From assembly GCF_001969385.1 (NCBI RefSeq), contig NZ_CP014796.1, forward strand, positions 1,133,501 to 1,197,500: DNA of 64,000 bases, given 5' to 3'. Shown one piece after another: positions 55,317 through 64,000 of the stretch (positions are counted from its first letter, which is position 1; the number at the start of each line of letters is the position of its first letter). Made by a program: the position numbers and the translations under genes. Under the pieces are notes generated by a model, which saw only the letters and a program-made list of their open reading frames with translations, had not been told where the DNA came from and made no database searches. This stretch comes from Salipiger profundus. GTDB taxonomy: Bacteria > Pseudomonadota > Alphaproteobacteria > Rhodobacterales > Rhodobacteraceae.

Positions 55317-57629
55317 ATGAGCAAGCTGCCGACCAAGACGGACATCCTCGACTGGATCGCCGCGAACCCGACCCTCACCTCGAAGCGCGACATCGCGAAG
55401 GCCTTCGGGATCAAGGGGGCTGCGCGGATCGACCTCAAGCGCATCCTCAAGGAACTCGAATCCGAAGGCCATCTCGAGAAGCGCAAGAAGACCTACCGCG
55501 ACCCCGACCGCCTGCCGCCGGTAACGGTGCTGCAGATGAAGGCGCCGGACGAGAACGGCGACCTCTTCGCGCAGCCGCTGGAATGGCACGGCGAGGGCAT
55601 CGAACCTACCGTCCTGTTCCTGCCGCGCGCCACCGACCCCGCGCTCGGCGAAGGCGACCGCATCCTCGCCCGTCTGCAGGTCGTCCACGAGGCCGACCAT
55701 AACTACGAGGCGCGCCTCATCCGCCGCATCGGCGCGAGCCCGCGCAAGGTCGTGGGCATCTTCCGCAAGGGCCACGAGGGCGGCCGCATCCTGCCCATCG
55801 ACAAGGGGTCGGACAAGGAATGGACCGTCGCCCCCGACGCCACCCACGGCGCGAAGGACGGCGAGCTGGTCGAGGCCGAGCAGGCCGGGCCCCGCGCCAC
55901 CCGCATGGGACTGCCTAAGGCGCGCATCGTCGAGCGGCTGGGCGACCCCTCCGAGCCCAAGGCGGTTTCGCTGATCGCCATCCACCAGCACGGCATCCCC
56001 GACGACTTCCCGCCGAAGGTGCTGGAGGAGGCCGACTCGATGAAGCCCGCCGGTCTCAAGGGCCGCACCGACCTGCGCGAGCTGCCGCTGGTCACCATCG
56101 ACCCCTCCGACGCGCGCGACCACGACGATGCCGTCTTCGCCGAACCCGACGACGATCCGAAGAACGAGGGCGGCCACATCCTCTGGGTCGCAATCGCCGA
56201 CGTGGCGCATTACGTCCGCCCGAACTCCGAGCTCGACCGCGAGGCGAAGCGTCGCGGCAATTCCAGCTATTTCCCCGACCGCGTCGTGCCGATGCTGCCC
56301 GACCGCCTGTCCGGCGATCTCTGCTCGCTGCACGAGGGCGTGCCGCGCGCCTGCATCGCGGTGCGCATGGTGCTCGATGCCGAGGGCAACAAGAAGAGCC
56401 ACAGGTTCTACCGTGGCCTCATGCGCTCGCCCGCCTCGCTGACCTACCAGCAGGTGCAGGCGGCGCATGACGGCGCGCCTGACGACCAGTGCGGCCCGCT
56501 GCTCGAGACGGTGATCGAGCCGCTCTACGCCGCCTACGAGGCGCTCCGGGCCGCCCGCGCCCGCCGCGAACCGCTCGATCTCGACCTGCCCGAGCGCAAG
56601 GTGGTGCTGACCGAGGACGGCAAGGTCGAGTCGGTGAACTTCGTCGAGCGGCTCGACGCGCACAAGCTGATCGAGGAGTTCATGGTGCTGGCCAACGTCG
56701 CCGCCGCCGAGACCCTCATCGCCAAGAAGACGCCGCTGCTGTTCCGCGTCCACGAGGAGCCGCCGCAGGACAAGCTCGACAACCTGCGCGAGACCGCCGA
56801 CGCGGCGGGCCTCACCCTCGCCAAGGGGCAGGTGCTGAAGACCGCGCATCTCAACAAGCTGCTGCATGATGCCGCCGGGCGCGACGAGGCCGACCTCATC
56901 AATCTCGCCACCCTGCGCAGCATGACGCAGGCCTACTACGGGCCGAAGAACTTCGGCCATTTCGGCCTCGCCCTGCAGAACTACGCGCATTTCACCTCGC
57001 CGATCCGGCGCTACTCCGACCTCATCGTGCACCGCGGGCTGATCTCGGCCCACGGCTGGGGCGACGACGGGCTCACCGAGCAGGAGATCGAGCGGCTGGA
57101 ACAGACCGGCCAGCACATCTCGGACACCGAGCGGCGCTCGATGATGGCCGAGCGCGACACCAACGACCGCTACCTCGCGGCCTATCTCTCGGACCGCATC
57201 GGTGCCGAGTTCGGCGGGCGGATCAGCGGCATCGCCAAGTTCGGCGTCTTCGTGAAGCTCGACGAGACCGGCGCCGACGGCCTGGTGCCGATGCGCAACC
57301 TCGGGCGCGAGTATTTCCACTTCGACCGCGAGGCCGGCACGCTGATGGGCGCCGATACCGGCACCATCATCTCGCTGGGCCAGCGGGTGAAGGTGAAGCT
57401 CACCGACGCGGCACCGGTCACCGGCGGCATCGGGCTCGAACTGCTCGAACTCGAAGACGCCGAGATGCCGCAGGGCCGCGGCACCGGGCGCCCCTCGCGC
57501 GGGCGCAAGTCCGGCGGACCGCGCCGGGGCAAGCCCTCGGGCCCAGCGCGCCGCAAGGAGGCCAAGGCCAAGCGCAAGGACGCCAAGACGAAACGCAAGG
57601 TCACGCGGCAGCGCTCGCAGAAGCGCTGA
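55317..57629 (+). CDS. rnr: Ribonuclease R
   Basis: Processive 3'-5' exoribonuclease degrading structured RNA. The 770-residue RNase II-family protein has an N-terminal winged-helix (about 1-70) and cold-shock domains. The RNB catalytic centre has DPSDARDHDDAVFAE (metal-binding Asp residues) and TSPIRRYSDLIVHR. An S1 domain follows (about 645-720, FGGRISGIAKFGVFVKL), then a basic tail of Lys/Arg repeats typical of RNase R. The start MSKLPTKTDILDWI is chosen by homology. Confidence 0.96.
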   Translation: MSKLPTKTDILDWIAANPTLTSKRDIAKAFGIKGAARIDLKRILKELESEGHLEKRKKTYRDPDRLPPVTVLQMKAPDENGDLFAQPLEWHGEGIEPTVLFLPRATDPALGEGDRILARLQVVHEADHNYEARLIRRIGASPRKVVGIFRKGHEGGRILPIDKGSDKEWTVAPDATHGAKDGELVEAEQAGPRATRMGLPKARIVERLGDPSEPKAVSLIAIHQHGIPDDFPPKVLEEADSMKPAGLKGRTDLRELPLVTIDPSDARDHDDAVFAEPDDDPKNEGGHILWVAIADVAHYVRPNSELDREAKRRGNSSYFPDRVVPMLPDRLSGDLCSLHEGVPRACIAVRMVLDAEGNKKSHRFYRGLMRSPASLTYQQVQAAHDGAPDDQCGPLLETVIEPLYAAYEALRAARARREPLDLDLPERKVVLTEDGKVESVNFVERLDAHKLIEEFMVLANVAAAETLIAKKTPLLFRVHEEPPQDKLDNLRETADAAGLTLAKGQVLKTAHLNKLLHDAAGRDEADLINLATLRSMTQAYYGPKNFGHFGLALQNYAHFTSPIRRYSDLIVHRGLISAHGWGDDGLTEQEIERLEQTGQHISDTERRSMMAERDTNDRYLAAYLSDRIGAEFGGRISGIAKFGVFVKLDETGADGLVPMRNLGREYFHFDREAGTLMGADTGTIISLGQRVKVKLTDAAPVTGGIGLELLELEDAEMPQGRGTGRPSRGRKSGGPRRGKPSGPARRKEAKAKRKDAKTKRKVTRQRSQKR

Positions 57630-57756
57630 GGCCCGGCCGCCTGGACGGCTCGGCCTTCGCGCATGGGCAGGAACCCGCGCGCCCTGTGCGCGGGTGCTTC
57701 GCAGAATCGCGCTCCGACGGTAGGATTGCCCCCGAGCAGCACAAGGAGCAGCCGCC

Positions 57757-59034
57757 ATGAGAACGCGGATCCTGACCGTCATGCTGAGCCTCGTGGCCGC
57801 CGGCGCCACGGCCCAGCCCACACCCGTCGCCCCGCAGGAATCGCTGCGCCCGAGCGCCCGGCCGTTTCTGTCGACCCAAGGCGCCGCCACTGCCGTCGCG
57901 CCCGACGTGCTCGGCCCCGCGGGGTTCCGCGACTGGGTGGCCGAGTTCCGCGACCGCGCGCTCGACCAGGGCATTTCCACCAGCGTCTTCGACGCCGCCT
58001 TCCGGGGCGTCCGCTATGATCCCGCCGTCATCAAGCGCGACCGCAACCAGAACGAGTTCACGAAGACCGTCTGGGTCTACCTCGACAGCGCCGCCTCCGA
58101 CGCCCGCATCGCCGCCGGCCGCAAGGCGCTGGAAGCGAACCGCGCCCTGCTCGACCGGATCGAGGCGAAATACGGCGTCGACAAGCAGGCGGTGCTGGCG
58201 ATCTGGGGGCTGGAAAGCGCCTATGGCACCTTCCGGGGCTCCGACCCGGTGATCCAGTCTCTGGCGACGCTGGCCTACGACACCCGGCGCGCGGACTTCT
58301 TCGAGGGCCAGCTGGTTGACGCCCTGACCATCCTGCAGAGCGGCGACACCAGCGTCGCGCACATGCGCGGCTCCTGGGCCGGGGCGATGGGGCACACGCA
58401 GTTCATGCCGTCCTCCTTCCTCGAACTCGCCGAGGACTGGAACGGCGACGGCAAGCGCGACATCTGGAGCGACGACCCTGCCGACGCGTTGGCCTCGGCG
58501 GCGCACTACCTTGCCGAGAACGGCTGGACGCACGGCCAGCCGTGGGGCGTCGAGGTCACCCTGCCGGACGATTTCGACTACACCCTCGCGGCACGCGAGA
58601 TCGAGAAATCCGCCGCCGACTGGGCGGCGCTCGGCGTGCGCGGCACAGACGGCGCGCCCGTGGCAGACCACGGCCCCGCGTCGATCCTGCTGCCGGGCGG
58701 GCACGAGGGCGCGGCCTTCATGATCTTCGGAAACTTCTCGGTCATCGAGAGCTACAACACCGCCGACGCCTACGTGATCGGCGTCGGCCACCTCGGCGAC
58801 CGCATCATGGGCGCGGGACCGATCCGGCACGGCTGGCCGCGCGAGGACCGCGCGCTCACCCTGCCCGAGCGCAAGGAGCTCCAGACCCGCCTGCGCAGCG
58901 CCGGCTTCGACCCCGAGAAGATCGATGGCCGCATCGGCCCACTCACCATCAACGCGGTGCGCGACTACCAGCAGAGCGCCGGCATGGTGCCGGACGGCTA
59001 CGCGTCGCTGCTGGTGCTCGACGCGCTGCGCTGA
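57757..59034 (+). CDS. Lytic murein transglycosylase (MltB family)
   Basis: Cleaves peptidoglycan glycan strands to 1,6-anhydro products in the periplasm. The 425-residue precursor has an N-terminal signal peptide (MRTRILTVMLSLVAAGATAQ, not a lipobox). The SLT_2 domain (about 55-350) carries the catalytic Glu in LAIWGLESAYGTFRGSD and GSWAGAMGHTQFMPSSFLE. A C-terminal peptidoglycan-binding domain (FDPEKIDGRIGPLTINAVRD) completes it. ACAAGGAGC precedes the ATG. Confidence 0.93.
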   Translation: MRTRILTVMLSLVAAGATAQPTPVAPQESLRPSARPFLSTQGAATAVAPDVLGPAGFRDWVAEFRDRALDQGISTSVFDAAFRGVRYDPAVIKRDRNQNEFTKTVWVYLDSAASDARIAAGRKALEANRALLDRIEAKYGVDKQAVLAIWGLESAYGTFRGSDPVIQSLATLAYDTRRADFFEGQLVDALTILQSGDTSVAHMRGSWAGAMGHTQFMPSSFLELAEDWNGDGKRDIWSDDPADALASAAHYLAENGWTHGQPWGVEVTLPDDFDYTLAAREIEKSAADWAALGVRGTDGAPVADHGPASILLPGGHEGAAFMIFGNFSVIESYNTADAYVIGVGHLGDRIMGAGPIRHGWPREDRALTLPERKELQTRLRSAGFDPEKIDGRIGPLTINAVRDYQQSAGMVPDGYASLLVLDALR

Positions 59035-59050
59035 GCCGCGCCCGGCGTTT

Positions 59051-59178
59051 CTTCTGGCTGGAAATATCCCGGGGGTGCGGGGGCTGGCCCCCGCAATTCC
59101 TGTGTGCGGGGGCTGGCCCCCGCAATTCCTGCGTGCGGGGGCTGGCCCCCGCCATTCCTGCGTGCGGGGGCTGCCTTC
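59051..59178. repeat. Intergenic repeat plus 29-bp tandem hairpin array
   Basis: Starts with the family core (GGAAATATCCCGGGGGTG) after the transglycosylase gene. It continues as three full and one partial copies of a 29-bp unit TGCGGGGGCTGGCCCCCGC plus a short AT-containing spacer, with unit starts at 59076, 59105, 59134 and 59163. Each unit contains a hairpin. Convergent genes on both sides suggest a role in termination or RNA stability, but none is shown. Confidence 0.75.
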
Positions 59179-59235
59179 AGATCGATGCGCCCCGCCACAC
59201 CGTACCGTCAGCGGAACGCTGGCCCGGCAGGAATT

Positions 59236-59733
59236 TCAGAAGTGACTGGCGAACGCCTTCAGCACCCGCTCGTAGACATCGCGCTTGAACGGCACGATCT
59301 GATCGACGACCGAATCCGGCGCAAGCCAGCGCCACGTCGAGAACTCGGGGTGCTCGGTGCGGATGTTCACCTGTGCGTCCGTGCCGTGGAAGCGCAGCAG
59401 GAACCACTTCTGCTCCTGCCCCTTGTAGCGGCCCTTCCAGATGCGCGGCACGATGTGGTGCGGCAGCTCGTAGGGATACCACTCCGGGCTCTCGGCCTCG
59501 ACCGAGACAAGGTCCGAGGTCACACCGGTCTCTTCCCAAAGCTCGCGCAGCGCCGCGTCGCGGGGTGCCTCGCCCTCGTCAACGCCGCCCTGCGGCATCT
59601 GCCAGGCAGGCTGCTCGCTGTCGATGCGCTGGCCCACGAAGACCTCGTTCGCGGGGTTCACGAGCATCACGCCGACGCAGGGCCGGTAGGGCAGTTTCTC
59701 GATCTCTTCGGGGGTCATGGTCCTGGTCTTCAT
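59236..59733 (-). CDS. rppH: RNA pyrophosphohydrolase
   Basis: Nudix enzyme that removes pyrophosphate from 5'-triphosphate mRNA ends, triggering decay. The 165-residue protein contains [40 protein letters not shown] with the Nudix Glu residues in ELWEETGV, and the C-terminal [17 protein letters not shown]. The start [16 protein letters not shown] at 59733 is chosen because GGAG lies five bases before it; Met at 59718 or 59754 are alternatives. It lies downstream of ctpA on the same strand, after a terminator. Confidence 0.92.
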   Translation of the reverse strand: MKTRTMTPEEIEKLPYRPCVGVMLVNPANEVFVGQRIDSEQPAWQMPQGGVDEGEAPRDAALRELWEETGVTSDLVSVEAESPEWYPYELPHHIVPRIWKGRYKGQEQKWFLLRFHGTDAQVNIRTEHPEFSTWRWLAPDSVVDQIVPFKRDVYERVLKAFASHF

Positions 59734-59774
59734 GCGGGCTCCGGTGGCCCGCATCGGCGCGGACCGTCTCGGCG

Positions 59775-59804
59775 GAAAGAAAACGGGCGGGAAGATCCCG
59801 CCCG
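59775..59804 (-). terminator. Intrinsic terminator of ctpA
   Basis: On the minus transcript CGGGCGGG-AUCUU-CCCGCCCG followed by UUUUCUUU: 8-bp perfect stem and a U-rich tail, 10 bases after the ctpA stop. Confidence 0.85.
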
Positions 59805-59813
59805 GTCCGTCCG

Positions 59814-61163
59814 TCAGTCCTGCTGTTCCTTCTCGAGCACGGTCAGGCCCTTGAGGATGTCGATGGCATAGGCCAGCTGGTAGTCTTCCTCGCGCAGGGC
59901 CGCGGCGGCTTCCGCCTTGGCGCGGTCTTCCTCGATCTGGCGGATTTCCTCTTCCGAGAGGCTGTCGTTGTCGAGACGGCCCCGGAGATCGGCTTCCGAC
60001 CGCGAGAAGGGGCTGCGGCCCTGCTCTTCCTCGTCATCCTCGGCACGCGGGCTGGGCTGCTCCACGACGATGTCGGGCGACACGCCAAGCGCCTGGATCG
60101 AGCGACCGGATGGCGTGTAGTAGCGCGCCGTGGTCAGTCGCATCGCGCCATCGCCGCGCACCGGCATCACCGTCTGCACCGACCCCTTGCCGAAGGACTT
60201 GGTGCCCACGACCACCGCGCGGCGATGATCCTGCAGCGCGCCCGCGACGATTTCCGAGGCCGAGGCCGAGCCACCGTTGATCAGAACGACCATCGGCTTG
60301 CCGTCGGTCAGATCGCCCTCGGTCGCGTTGTAGCGATCGCCATCCTGCGGATCCCGGCCGCGGGTCGAGACGATCTCGCCCTTGTCGAGGAACGCGTCCG
60401 ACACCTTGATCGCCTGCGTCAGCAGGCCGCCGGGGTTGTTGCGCAGGTCGAGCACCACGCCGTTGACCGCGTCCGGGCCACCGGCTTCCTCGATCCGCTC
60501 CGCGAGCCCCTCGGAGAGGTTCGGGAAGGTCTGGTCGTTGAAGGTGGTGACGCGCAGCACCACGGTATCGCCCTCGAGACGGGTCCGCACCGCGGTGAGC
60601 GTGATCGTGTCGCGCACGATGGTCACGTCGAAGGGCTCTTCCTCGCCCTCGCGCACCACGGTGACGACGATCTCGGAGCCGACCGGGCCGCGCATCAGGT
60701 CGACCGCGTCGTCGAGCGTCAGACCCAGCACGGATTCACCGTCGACATGGGTGATGAAATCTCCGGCCTCGATGCCGGCCTCGTCGGCGGGCGTGCCGTC
60801 GATGGGCGAGACCACCTTCACGAAGCCGTCTTCCTGCGTCACCTCGATGCCGAGACCGCCGAACTCGCCGCGCGTCTGCACGCGCATGTCCTCGGCATCA
60901 TCGGGGGCGAGGTAGCTCGAATGCGGGTCGAGCGACGTGAGCATGCCGTTGATCGCGGCCTCGATCAGGTCGCCCTCGTCGACTTCTTCCACATACTGCG
61001 CGCGGATGCGCTCGAAGATGTCGCCGAACAGGTCGAGCTGCTCGTAGACGCTGGCGGATCTGTCGGTTTCCTGGGCCAGCAGCGGGCCGACGAATTGCGT
61101 GGTCGCCAGAACACCGGCGACCGTGCCGCCCACCGCGGCCATCAGAAACTTGTTCATGCCCAT
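59814..61163 (-). CDS. ctpA: S41-family carboxyl-terminal protease (CtpA-like)
   Basis: Periplasmic serine-lysine peptidase, 449 residues. It has an N-terminal signal/anchor ([20 protein letters not shown]), a PDZ domain (about 85-165, [20 protein letters not shown]), and the catalytic domain. The nucleophile Ser is in [15 protein letters not shown] and the general-base Lys in [12 protein letters not shown] long acidic/polar C-terminal region follows (about 370-449). Co-directional with the EnvC-like gene one base upstream, so they form gpmI-envC-ctpA. Confidence 0.94.
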   Translation of the reverse strand: MGMNKFLMAAVGGTVAGVLATTQFVGPLLAQETDRSASVYEQLDLFGDIFERIRAQYVEEVDEGDLIEAAINGMLTSLDPHSSYLAPDDAEDMRVQTRGEFGGLGIEVTQEDGFVKVVSPIDGTPADEAGIEAGDFITHVDGESVLGLTLDDAVDLMRGPVGSEIVVTVVREGEEEPFDVTIVRDTITLTAVRTRLEGDTVVLRVTTFNDQTFPNLSEGLAERIEEAGGPDAVNGVVLDLRNNPGGLLTQAIKVSDAFLDKGEIVSTRGRDPQDGDRYNATEGDLTDGKPMVVLINGGSASASEIVAGALQDHRRAVVVGTKSFGKGSVQTVMPVRGDGAMRLTTARYYTPSGRSIQALGVSPDIVVEQPSPRAEDDEEEQGRSPFSRSEADLRGRLDNDSLSEEEIRQIEEDRAKAEAAAALREEDYQLAYAIDILKGLTVLEKEQQD

Positions 61164-61164
61164 A

Positions 61165-62289
61165 TCATCCCTTGTCGCTTGTGAACCACGTGAGCGGGTC
61201 CACGGGTCTGTCGCCCTGTCTGACCTCTATATAGAGCGTTTCCGTGCGTCCAGCGCCACCCCCATCAACAGATGGTGACGGATTGTCCCCCTCGAAACTG
61301 CCGCCCATCATCCCGACCGGGCTGCCTTCGGGCAGAACCTGCCCGGCCCGGCCGTAGGCGGCGTCGAGCCCCGCGAGAACGAACAGCAGGTCGGGCTCGG
61401 GCTCGAGAATCGTCACCAGCCCGTAGTCGAGCAGCGGCCCGCTGTAGCGCACCGTCGCGGCCACCGGCGTGGTGACCAGCGCCTCGGGCTGGGTCGCCAC
61501 GAGGATGCCGGGCCGGGTCACGCCCGCCGCGTCGGCCTCTCCGGCGCGGCGCAGGACCTGTCCCTGCACCGGCAGCGGCAGCGCGCCCTTGCGGTCCGCG
61601 ATCGGCGGCAGCCCCGCGGGCCGTTCGTTGTCGGCGATCTGAGACAGGCCGCTGGCAAAGCCGTCGAGCGTTTCCGTCGAGGAGATCAGGATCGCGGTCT
61701 TGATCGGATCCTCGGTGAAGCGTGTCGGCAGGTCGGTGCGGTCGGCCACCGCCTGGCTGAGCGCGGTGCGCGCCTGCTGCACCCCGGCCAGCCCCTCCTT
61801 CAGGGTTTCGGCGGCGCTTTCCTGCAGGCTGCGCAGGGCGGTGACCTCTTCGAGATCGGCCCGGACGCGCTGCGCCTCGGCGGCGAGCCCCGGTGTCACC
61901 GAGGCCAGCATCATGCCGGAGCGCGCGGCGCCCACCGGCCCCTGCGGGTGCAGCATGGCGACCGGAGCGGCGCGCTCTCCCATCCGAGACATGCCCGACA
62001 GCACCCCCAGGAGCTGCGCGATCTCGCCCTCCTGCCGGGAAAGGCGGCGGCTGAGCTCGGTCTCGCGGATGGCGGCCTCGCGCAGGCCCTCGCGCATGGC
62101 GGCGAGGCCCGACTCGTAGGCCTGCACCGTGCCGGTCAGGGCCCGCACCCGGTCACGGGCGCTCTCGGCCTCGTCGAGCCGCACCGAGGCCTGCTCGAGC
62201 GCCCGGGCCGCCGCGCGGGCGGCCTCTGCCGGGTCCTGCGCGAGCGCCGGCGCCGCCAGCAGCGAGAGGATCAGCGCCAGCCGTCTCAC
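61165..62289 (-). CDS. EnvC-like LytM (M23) factor with degenerate active site
   Basis: A 374-residue envelope protein: signal peptide (LALILSLLAAPALAQ), long coiled-coil region (about 20-220), then a LytM/M23 domain (about 255-370) lacking the canonical zinc ligands. The segment that normally carries HGNGYTLYAHL-type His residues reads ILEPEPDLLFVLAGL, so no His-x-His is present. EnvC-type proteins without zinc ligands activate amidases such as AmiA/B rather than cut the wall themselves. The start is a GTG overlapping the gpmI stop as GTGA (62286-62289), fixing the start. Confidence 0.85.
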   Translation of the reverse strand: MRRLALILSLLAAPALAQDPAEAARAAARALEQASVRLDEAESARDRVRALTGTVQAYESGLAAMREGLREAAIRETELSRRLSRQEGEIAQLLGVLSGMSRMGERAAPVAMLHPQGPVGAARSGMMLASVTPGLAAEAQRVRADLEEVTALRSLQESAAETLKEGLAGVQQARTALSQAVADRTDLPTRFTEDPIKTAILISSTETLDGFASGLSQIADNERPAGLPPIADRKGALPLPVQGQVLRRAGEADAAGVTRPGILVATQPEALVTTPVAATVRYSGPLLDYGLVTILEPEPDLLFVLAGLDAAYGRAGQVLPEGSPVGMMGGSFEGDNPSPSVDGGGAGRTETLYIEVRQGDRPVDPLTWFTSDKG

Positions 62290-63806
62290 GCGTCGATCAG
62301 GCTCTTCCCGGTCATTTCCTCGGGCTGCGGCAGGTTCATCAGCTGCAGCAGCGTCGGCGCCACGTCGGCGAGCCGGCCGTCGTGCACCGTCGCCCCCTCG
62401 GGGCCGCCGAACAGGATCACCGGCACGAGGTTCGTGGTATGCGCCGTGTGCGGGCCGTCGGTCGCGTCGTCCCACATGGTCTCGCAGTTGCCGTGGTCGG
62501 CGATCACCACCATCGCGCCACCGGCCTTCTCGAGCGCGTCGACCACCTTGCCGAGACCCTCGTCCACCGCCTCGCAGGCCTTGATGGCCGCATCGAGGTC
62601 GCCGGTGTGGCCGACCATGTCGGGGTTCGCGAAATTGGTGACGATCAGGTCGTACTTGCCGCTCTCGATGGCCGCGACGAAGCGGTCGGCCACCTCCGGC
62701 TCGGACATCTCGGGCTGCAGGTCGTAGGTCGCCACGGCGGGCGATTTCGGCATGAAGCGGTCCTCGCCGTCCTCGGGCACTTCCTTGCCGCCGTTCAGGA
62801 AGAAGGTGACATGCGGGTATTTCTCGGTCTCGGCGAGGCGGAATTGCTTCAGCCCCTGCTTCGCGACCCATTCGCCCAGCGTGTTGACGATCACCCGCTT
62901 GGGGTAGGCGGTGGTCATGTAGGCGTTGTGGTCGTCGGAATACTCGACCATGCCCAGCAGCGCACTCAGCTCGGGCTTGTCACGCTCGAAGCCGTCGAAG
63001 TCCGGCGCGCCGACCGCCTTCAGGATCTCGCGCGCCCGGTCGGCGCGGAAGTTCATGCAGAAGAAACCGTCGTCCGCGGACAGCCCCTCGTAGCCGTCGA
63101 TCAAGGTGGCCGGGATGAACTCGTCGGTCTTGTCGTTGGCGTAGCTCTGGCTGACGGCGCTCACCGGGTCGGGCGCGCGCTCGCCCGTGCCGAGGATCAT
63201 CGCGTTGTAGGCCTGCTCCACCCGCTCCCAGCGGTTGTCGCGGTCCATGGCGTAGTAGCGGCCGATCACCGTGCCGATCGAGGCGCCCTCGGGCAGGCTT
63301 TCGGCAAGGTCCTTCACGAAGGCCTCGCCCGACTTGGGCGCCACGTCGCGGCCGTCGGTGATGGCGTGAATGACGACCTTGCAGCCAAGGTCGGTGATCA
63401 TCTTCACCGCCGCCTTGATGTGCGCGATGTGGCCATGCACCCCGCCGTCCGAGACCACGCCCATGATGTGCGCCGTGCCGCCGGCCGCCTTCACCTTCGC
63501 GGCGAAGTCCTTGATGGCGTCGTTCTCGAAGAACGAGCCGTCCTCGATCGCAAGGTCGATCTGCCCGAGGTCCATCGCCACCACCCGGCCTGCGCCGATG
63601 TTGGTGTGGCCGACCTCCGAGTTGCCCATCTGCCCGCTCGGCAGTCCGACATCGGGACCGAAGGTCACCAGCGTCGCTTGCGGGCAGGTCGCGTTGAGCT
63701 TGTCCATCGTGGGCGTATTGGCGAGCTTCGGCGCGTTGTAGGCGCTCTCTTCGCGAAGGCCCCAGCCGTCGAGAATGGTCAGGACAACGGGTTTCGGCGT
63801 GGTCAT
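62286..63806 (-). CDS. gpmI: 2,3-bisphosphoglycerate-independent phosphoglycerate mutase
   Basis: Interconverts 3- and 2-phosphoglycerate in glycolysis and gluconeogenesis. The 506-residue alkaline-phosphatase-superfamily enzyme begins with metal-binding VLTILDGWG and has the phosphorylatable Ser in GQMGNSEVGHTNIGAGR. VVSDGGVHGH, TDGRDVAP, NFRADRAREI and the C-terminal ADHGNCE plus VGHTGD metal sites are present. First gene of the gpmI-envC-ctpA unit on the minus strand. Confidence 0.97.
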   Translation of the reverse strand: MTTPKPVVLTILDGWGLREESAYNAPKLANTPTMDKLNATCPQATLVTFGPDVGLPSGQMGNSEVGHTNIGAGRVVAMDLGQIDLAIEDGSFFENDAIKDFAAKVKAAGGTAHIMGVVSDGGVHGHIAHIKAAVKMITDLGCKVVIHAITDGRDVAPKSGEAFVKDLAESLPEGASIGTVIGRYYAMDRDNRWERVEQAYNAMILGTGERAPDPVSAVSQSYANDKTDEFIPATLIDGYEGLSADDGFFCMNFRADRAREILKAVGAPDFDGFERDKPELSALLGMVEYSDDHNAYMTTAYPKRVIVNTLGEWVAKQGLKQFRLAETEKYPHVTFFLNGGKEVPEDGEDRFMPKSPAVATYDLQPEMSEPEVADRFVAAIESGKYDLIVTNFANPDMVGHTGDLDAAIKACEAVDEGLGKVVDALEKAGGAMVVIADHGNCETMWDDATDGPHTAHTTNLVPVILFGGPEGATVHDGRLADVAPTLLQLMNLPQPEEMTGKSLIDA

Positions 63807-64000
63807 GTGAGGAGCCCTCCTGCTGCGGTCACGCGAGGCTTAGCAGGCTTGCGGGGGGATGTGGAAGGGGATGCGCTGTCGCGCGCCGCCGGTCGGCGGC
63901 GATTGCCGCACGACAGGGCAGGCGCTGGCGGCGAAGGGGGGGGTTCAACCCACCACTCCCAGCGGTCGAGCCGCGCAGGCGCCGGACCGCGGGGGCGAGG
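63807..64000. other. Upstream region of gpmI to window end
   Basis: No gene is visible. Contains a G-run (GGGGGGG near 63937) and the inverted CCCACC/GGTTC pattern (GGTTCAACCCACC), similar to short hairpins elsewhere between genes. Confidence 0.4.

Noticed and set aside
59076..59178. 29-bp repeats as a CRISPR array
   Set aside because: Units are directly contiguous with no unique spacers, and no cas genes are present.

Overview
The window is chromosomal DNA from a high-G+C alphaproteobacterium, most probably Rhodobacterales (Roseobacter/Rhodobacter lineage). This rests on gene content and order: rimP-nusA-ylxR-infB, lptC-lptA-lptB-hpf-ptsN, a secA/ppiC divergent pair followed by argJ-mutT, dnaK-dnaJ, and an RpoH-like promoter. 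A recurrent intergenic motif (AAATACCCTCGGGGG / AAATATCCCGGGGG) is also one I associate with this group. Genus cannot be fixed from the sequence alone.

Layout. 0-5 kb: threonylcarbamoyl-AMP synthase, an S8-like protein whose catalytic serine is replaced by threonine, a PfkB kinase coupled to endonuclease III, and an Ada-like repair methyltransferase. 5-7.5 kb: OmpA lipoprotein, MaoC/HTD2-type dehydratase, ExoY-like sugar transferase. 7.5-8.4 kb: an AT-rich stretch with no convincing gene. 8.4-12.2 kb: RNase D, LPS transport genes lptC-lptA-lptB, then hpf and ptsN. 12.4-23 kb: surface-glycan region with galU, galE, four glycosyltransferases (one frameshifted), a tandem sulfotransferase, CysQ and an ABC-2 permease. 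23-32 kb: SH3 protein, AlkB, dnaK, dnaJ, DedA, RadC and two envelope proteins. 32-38 kb: SecA, PpiC, ArgJ, MutT and a 42-residue small protein. 38-43.5 kb: the rimP-nusA-ylxR-infB operon, with a terminator-like hairpin in its leader. 43.7-47 kb: glyoxalase, dapD, GlsB, a Ca/Na exchanger and a hypothetical gene. 52.4-64 kb: dapE, a dihydrolipoamide dehydrogenase-like enzyme, RNase R, a lytic transglycosylase, RppH, CtpA, an EnvC-like protein and GpmI.

The most unusual region is 47.2-52.4 kb, a nested mobile element. An IS110/IS1111-type insertion sequence (11-bp subterminal inverted repeats; deduced about 1.36 kb when empty) lies just upstream of dapE. Its transposase gene is split by a 3,856-bp element carrying three overlapping tyrosine recombinase genes. 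This is a recombinase-in-trio (RIT) element with perfect 35-bp inverted repeats. Removing the RIT between the two GTGAAG copies restores a 341-codon transposase reading frame exactly.

Functional themes are envelope and polysaccharide construction (Lpt, glycosyltransferases, sulfotransferase with CysQ, SecA, CtpA, EnvC-like, lytic transglycosylase), translation and proteostasis (infB operon, hpf, dnaKJ), lysine/diaminopimelate synthesis (dapD, dapE) and DNA repair (nth, Ada-like, AlkB, RadC, MutT). No rRNA, tRNA, CRISPR array or replication origin was seen.
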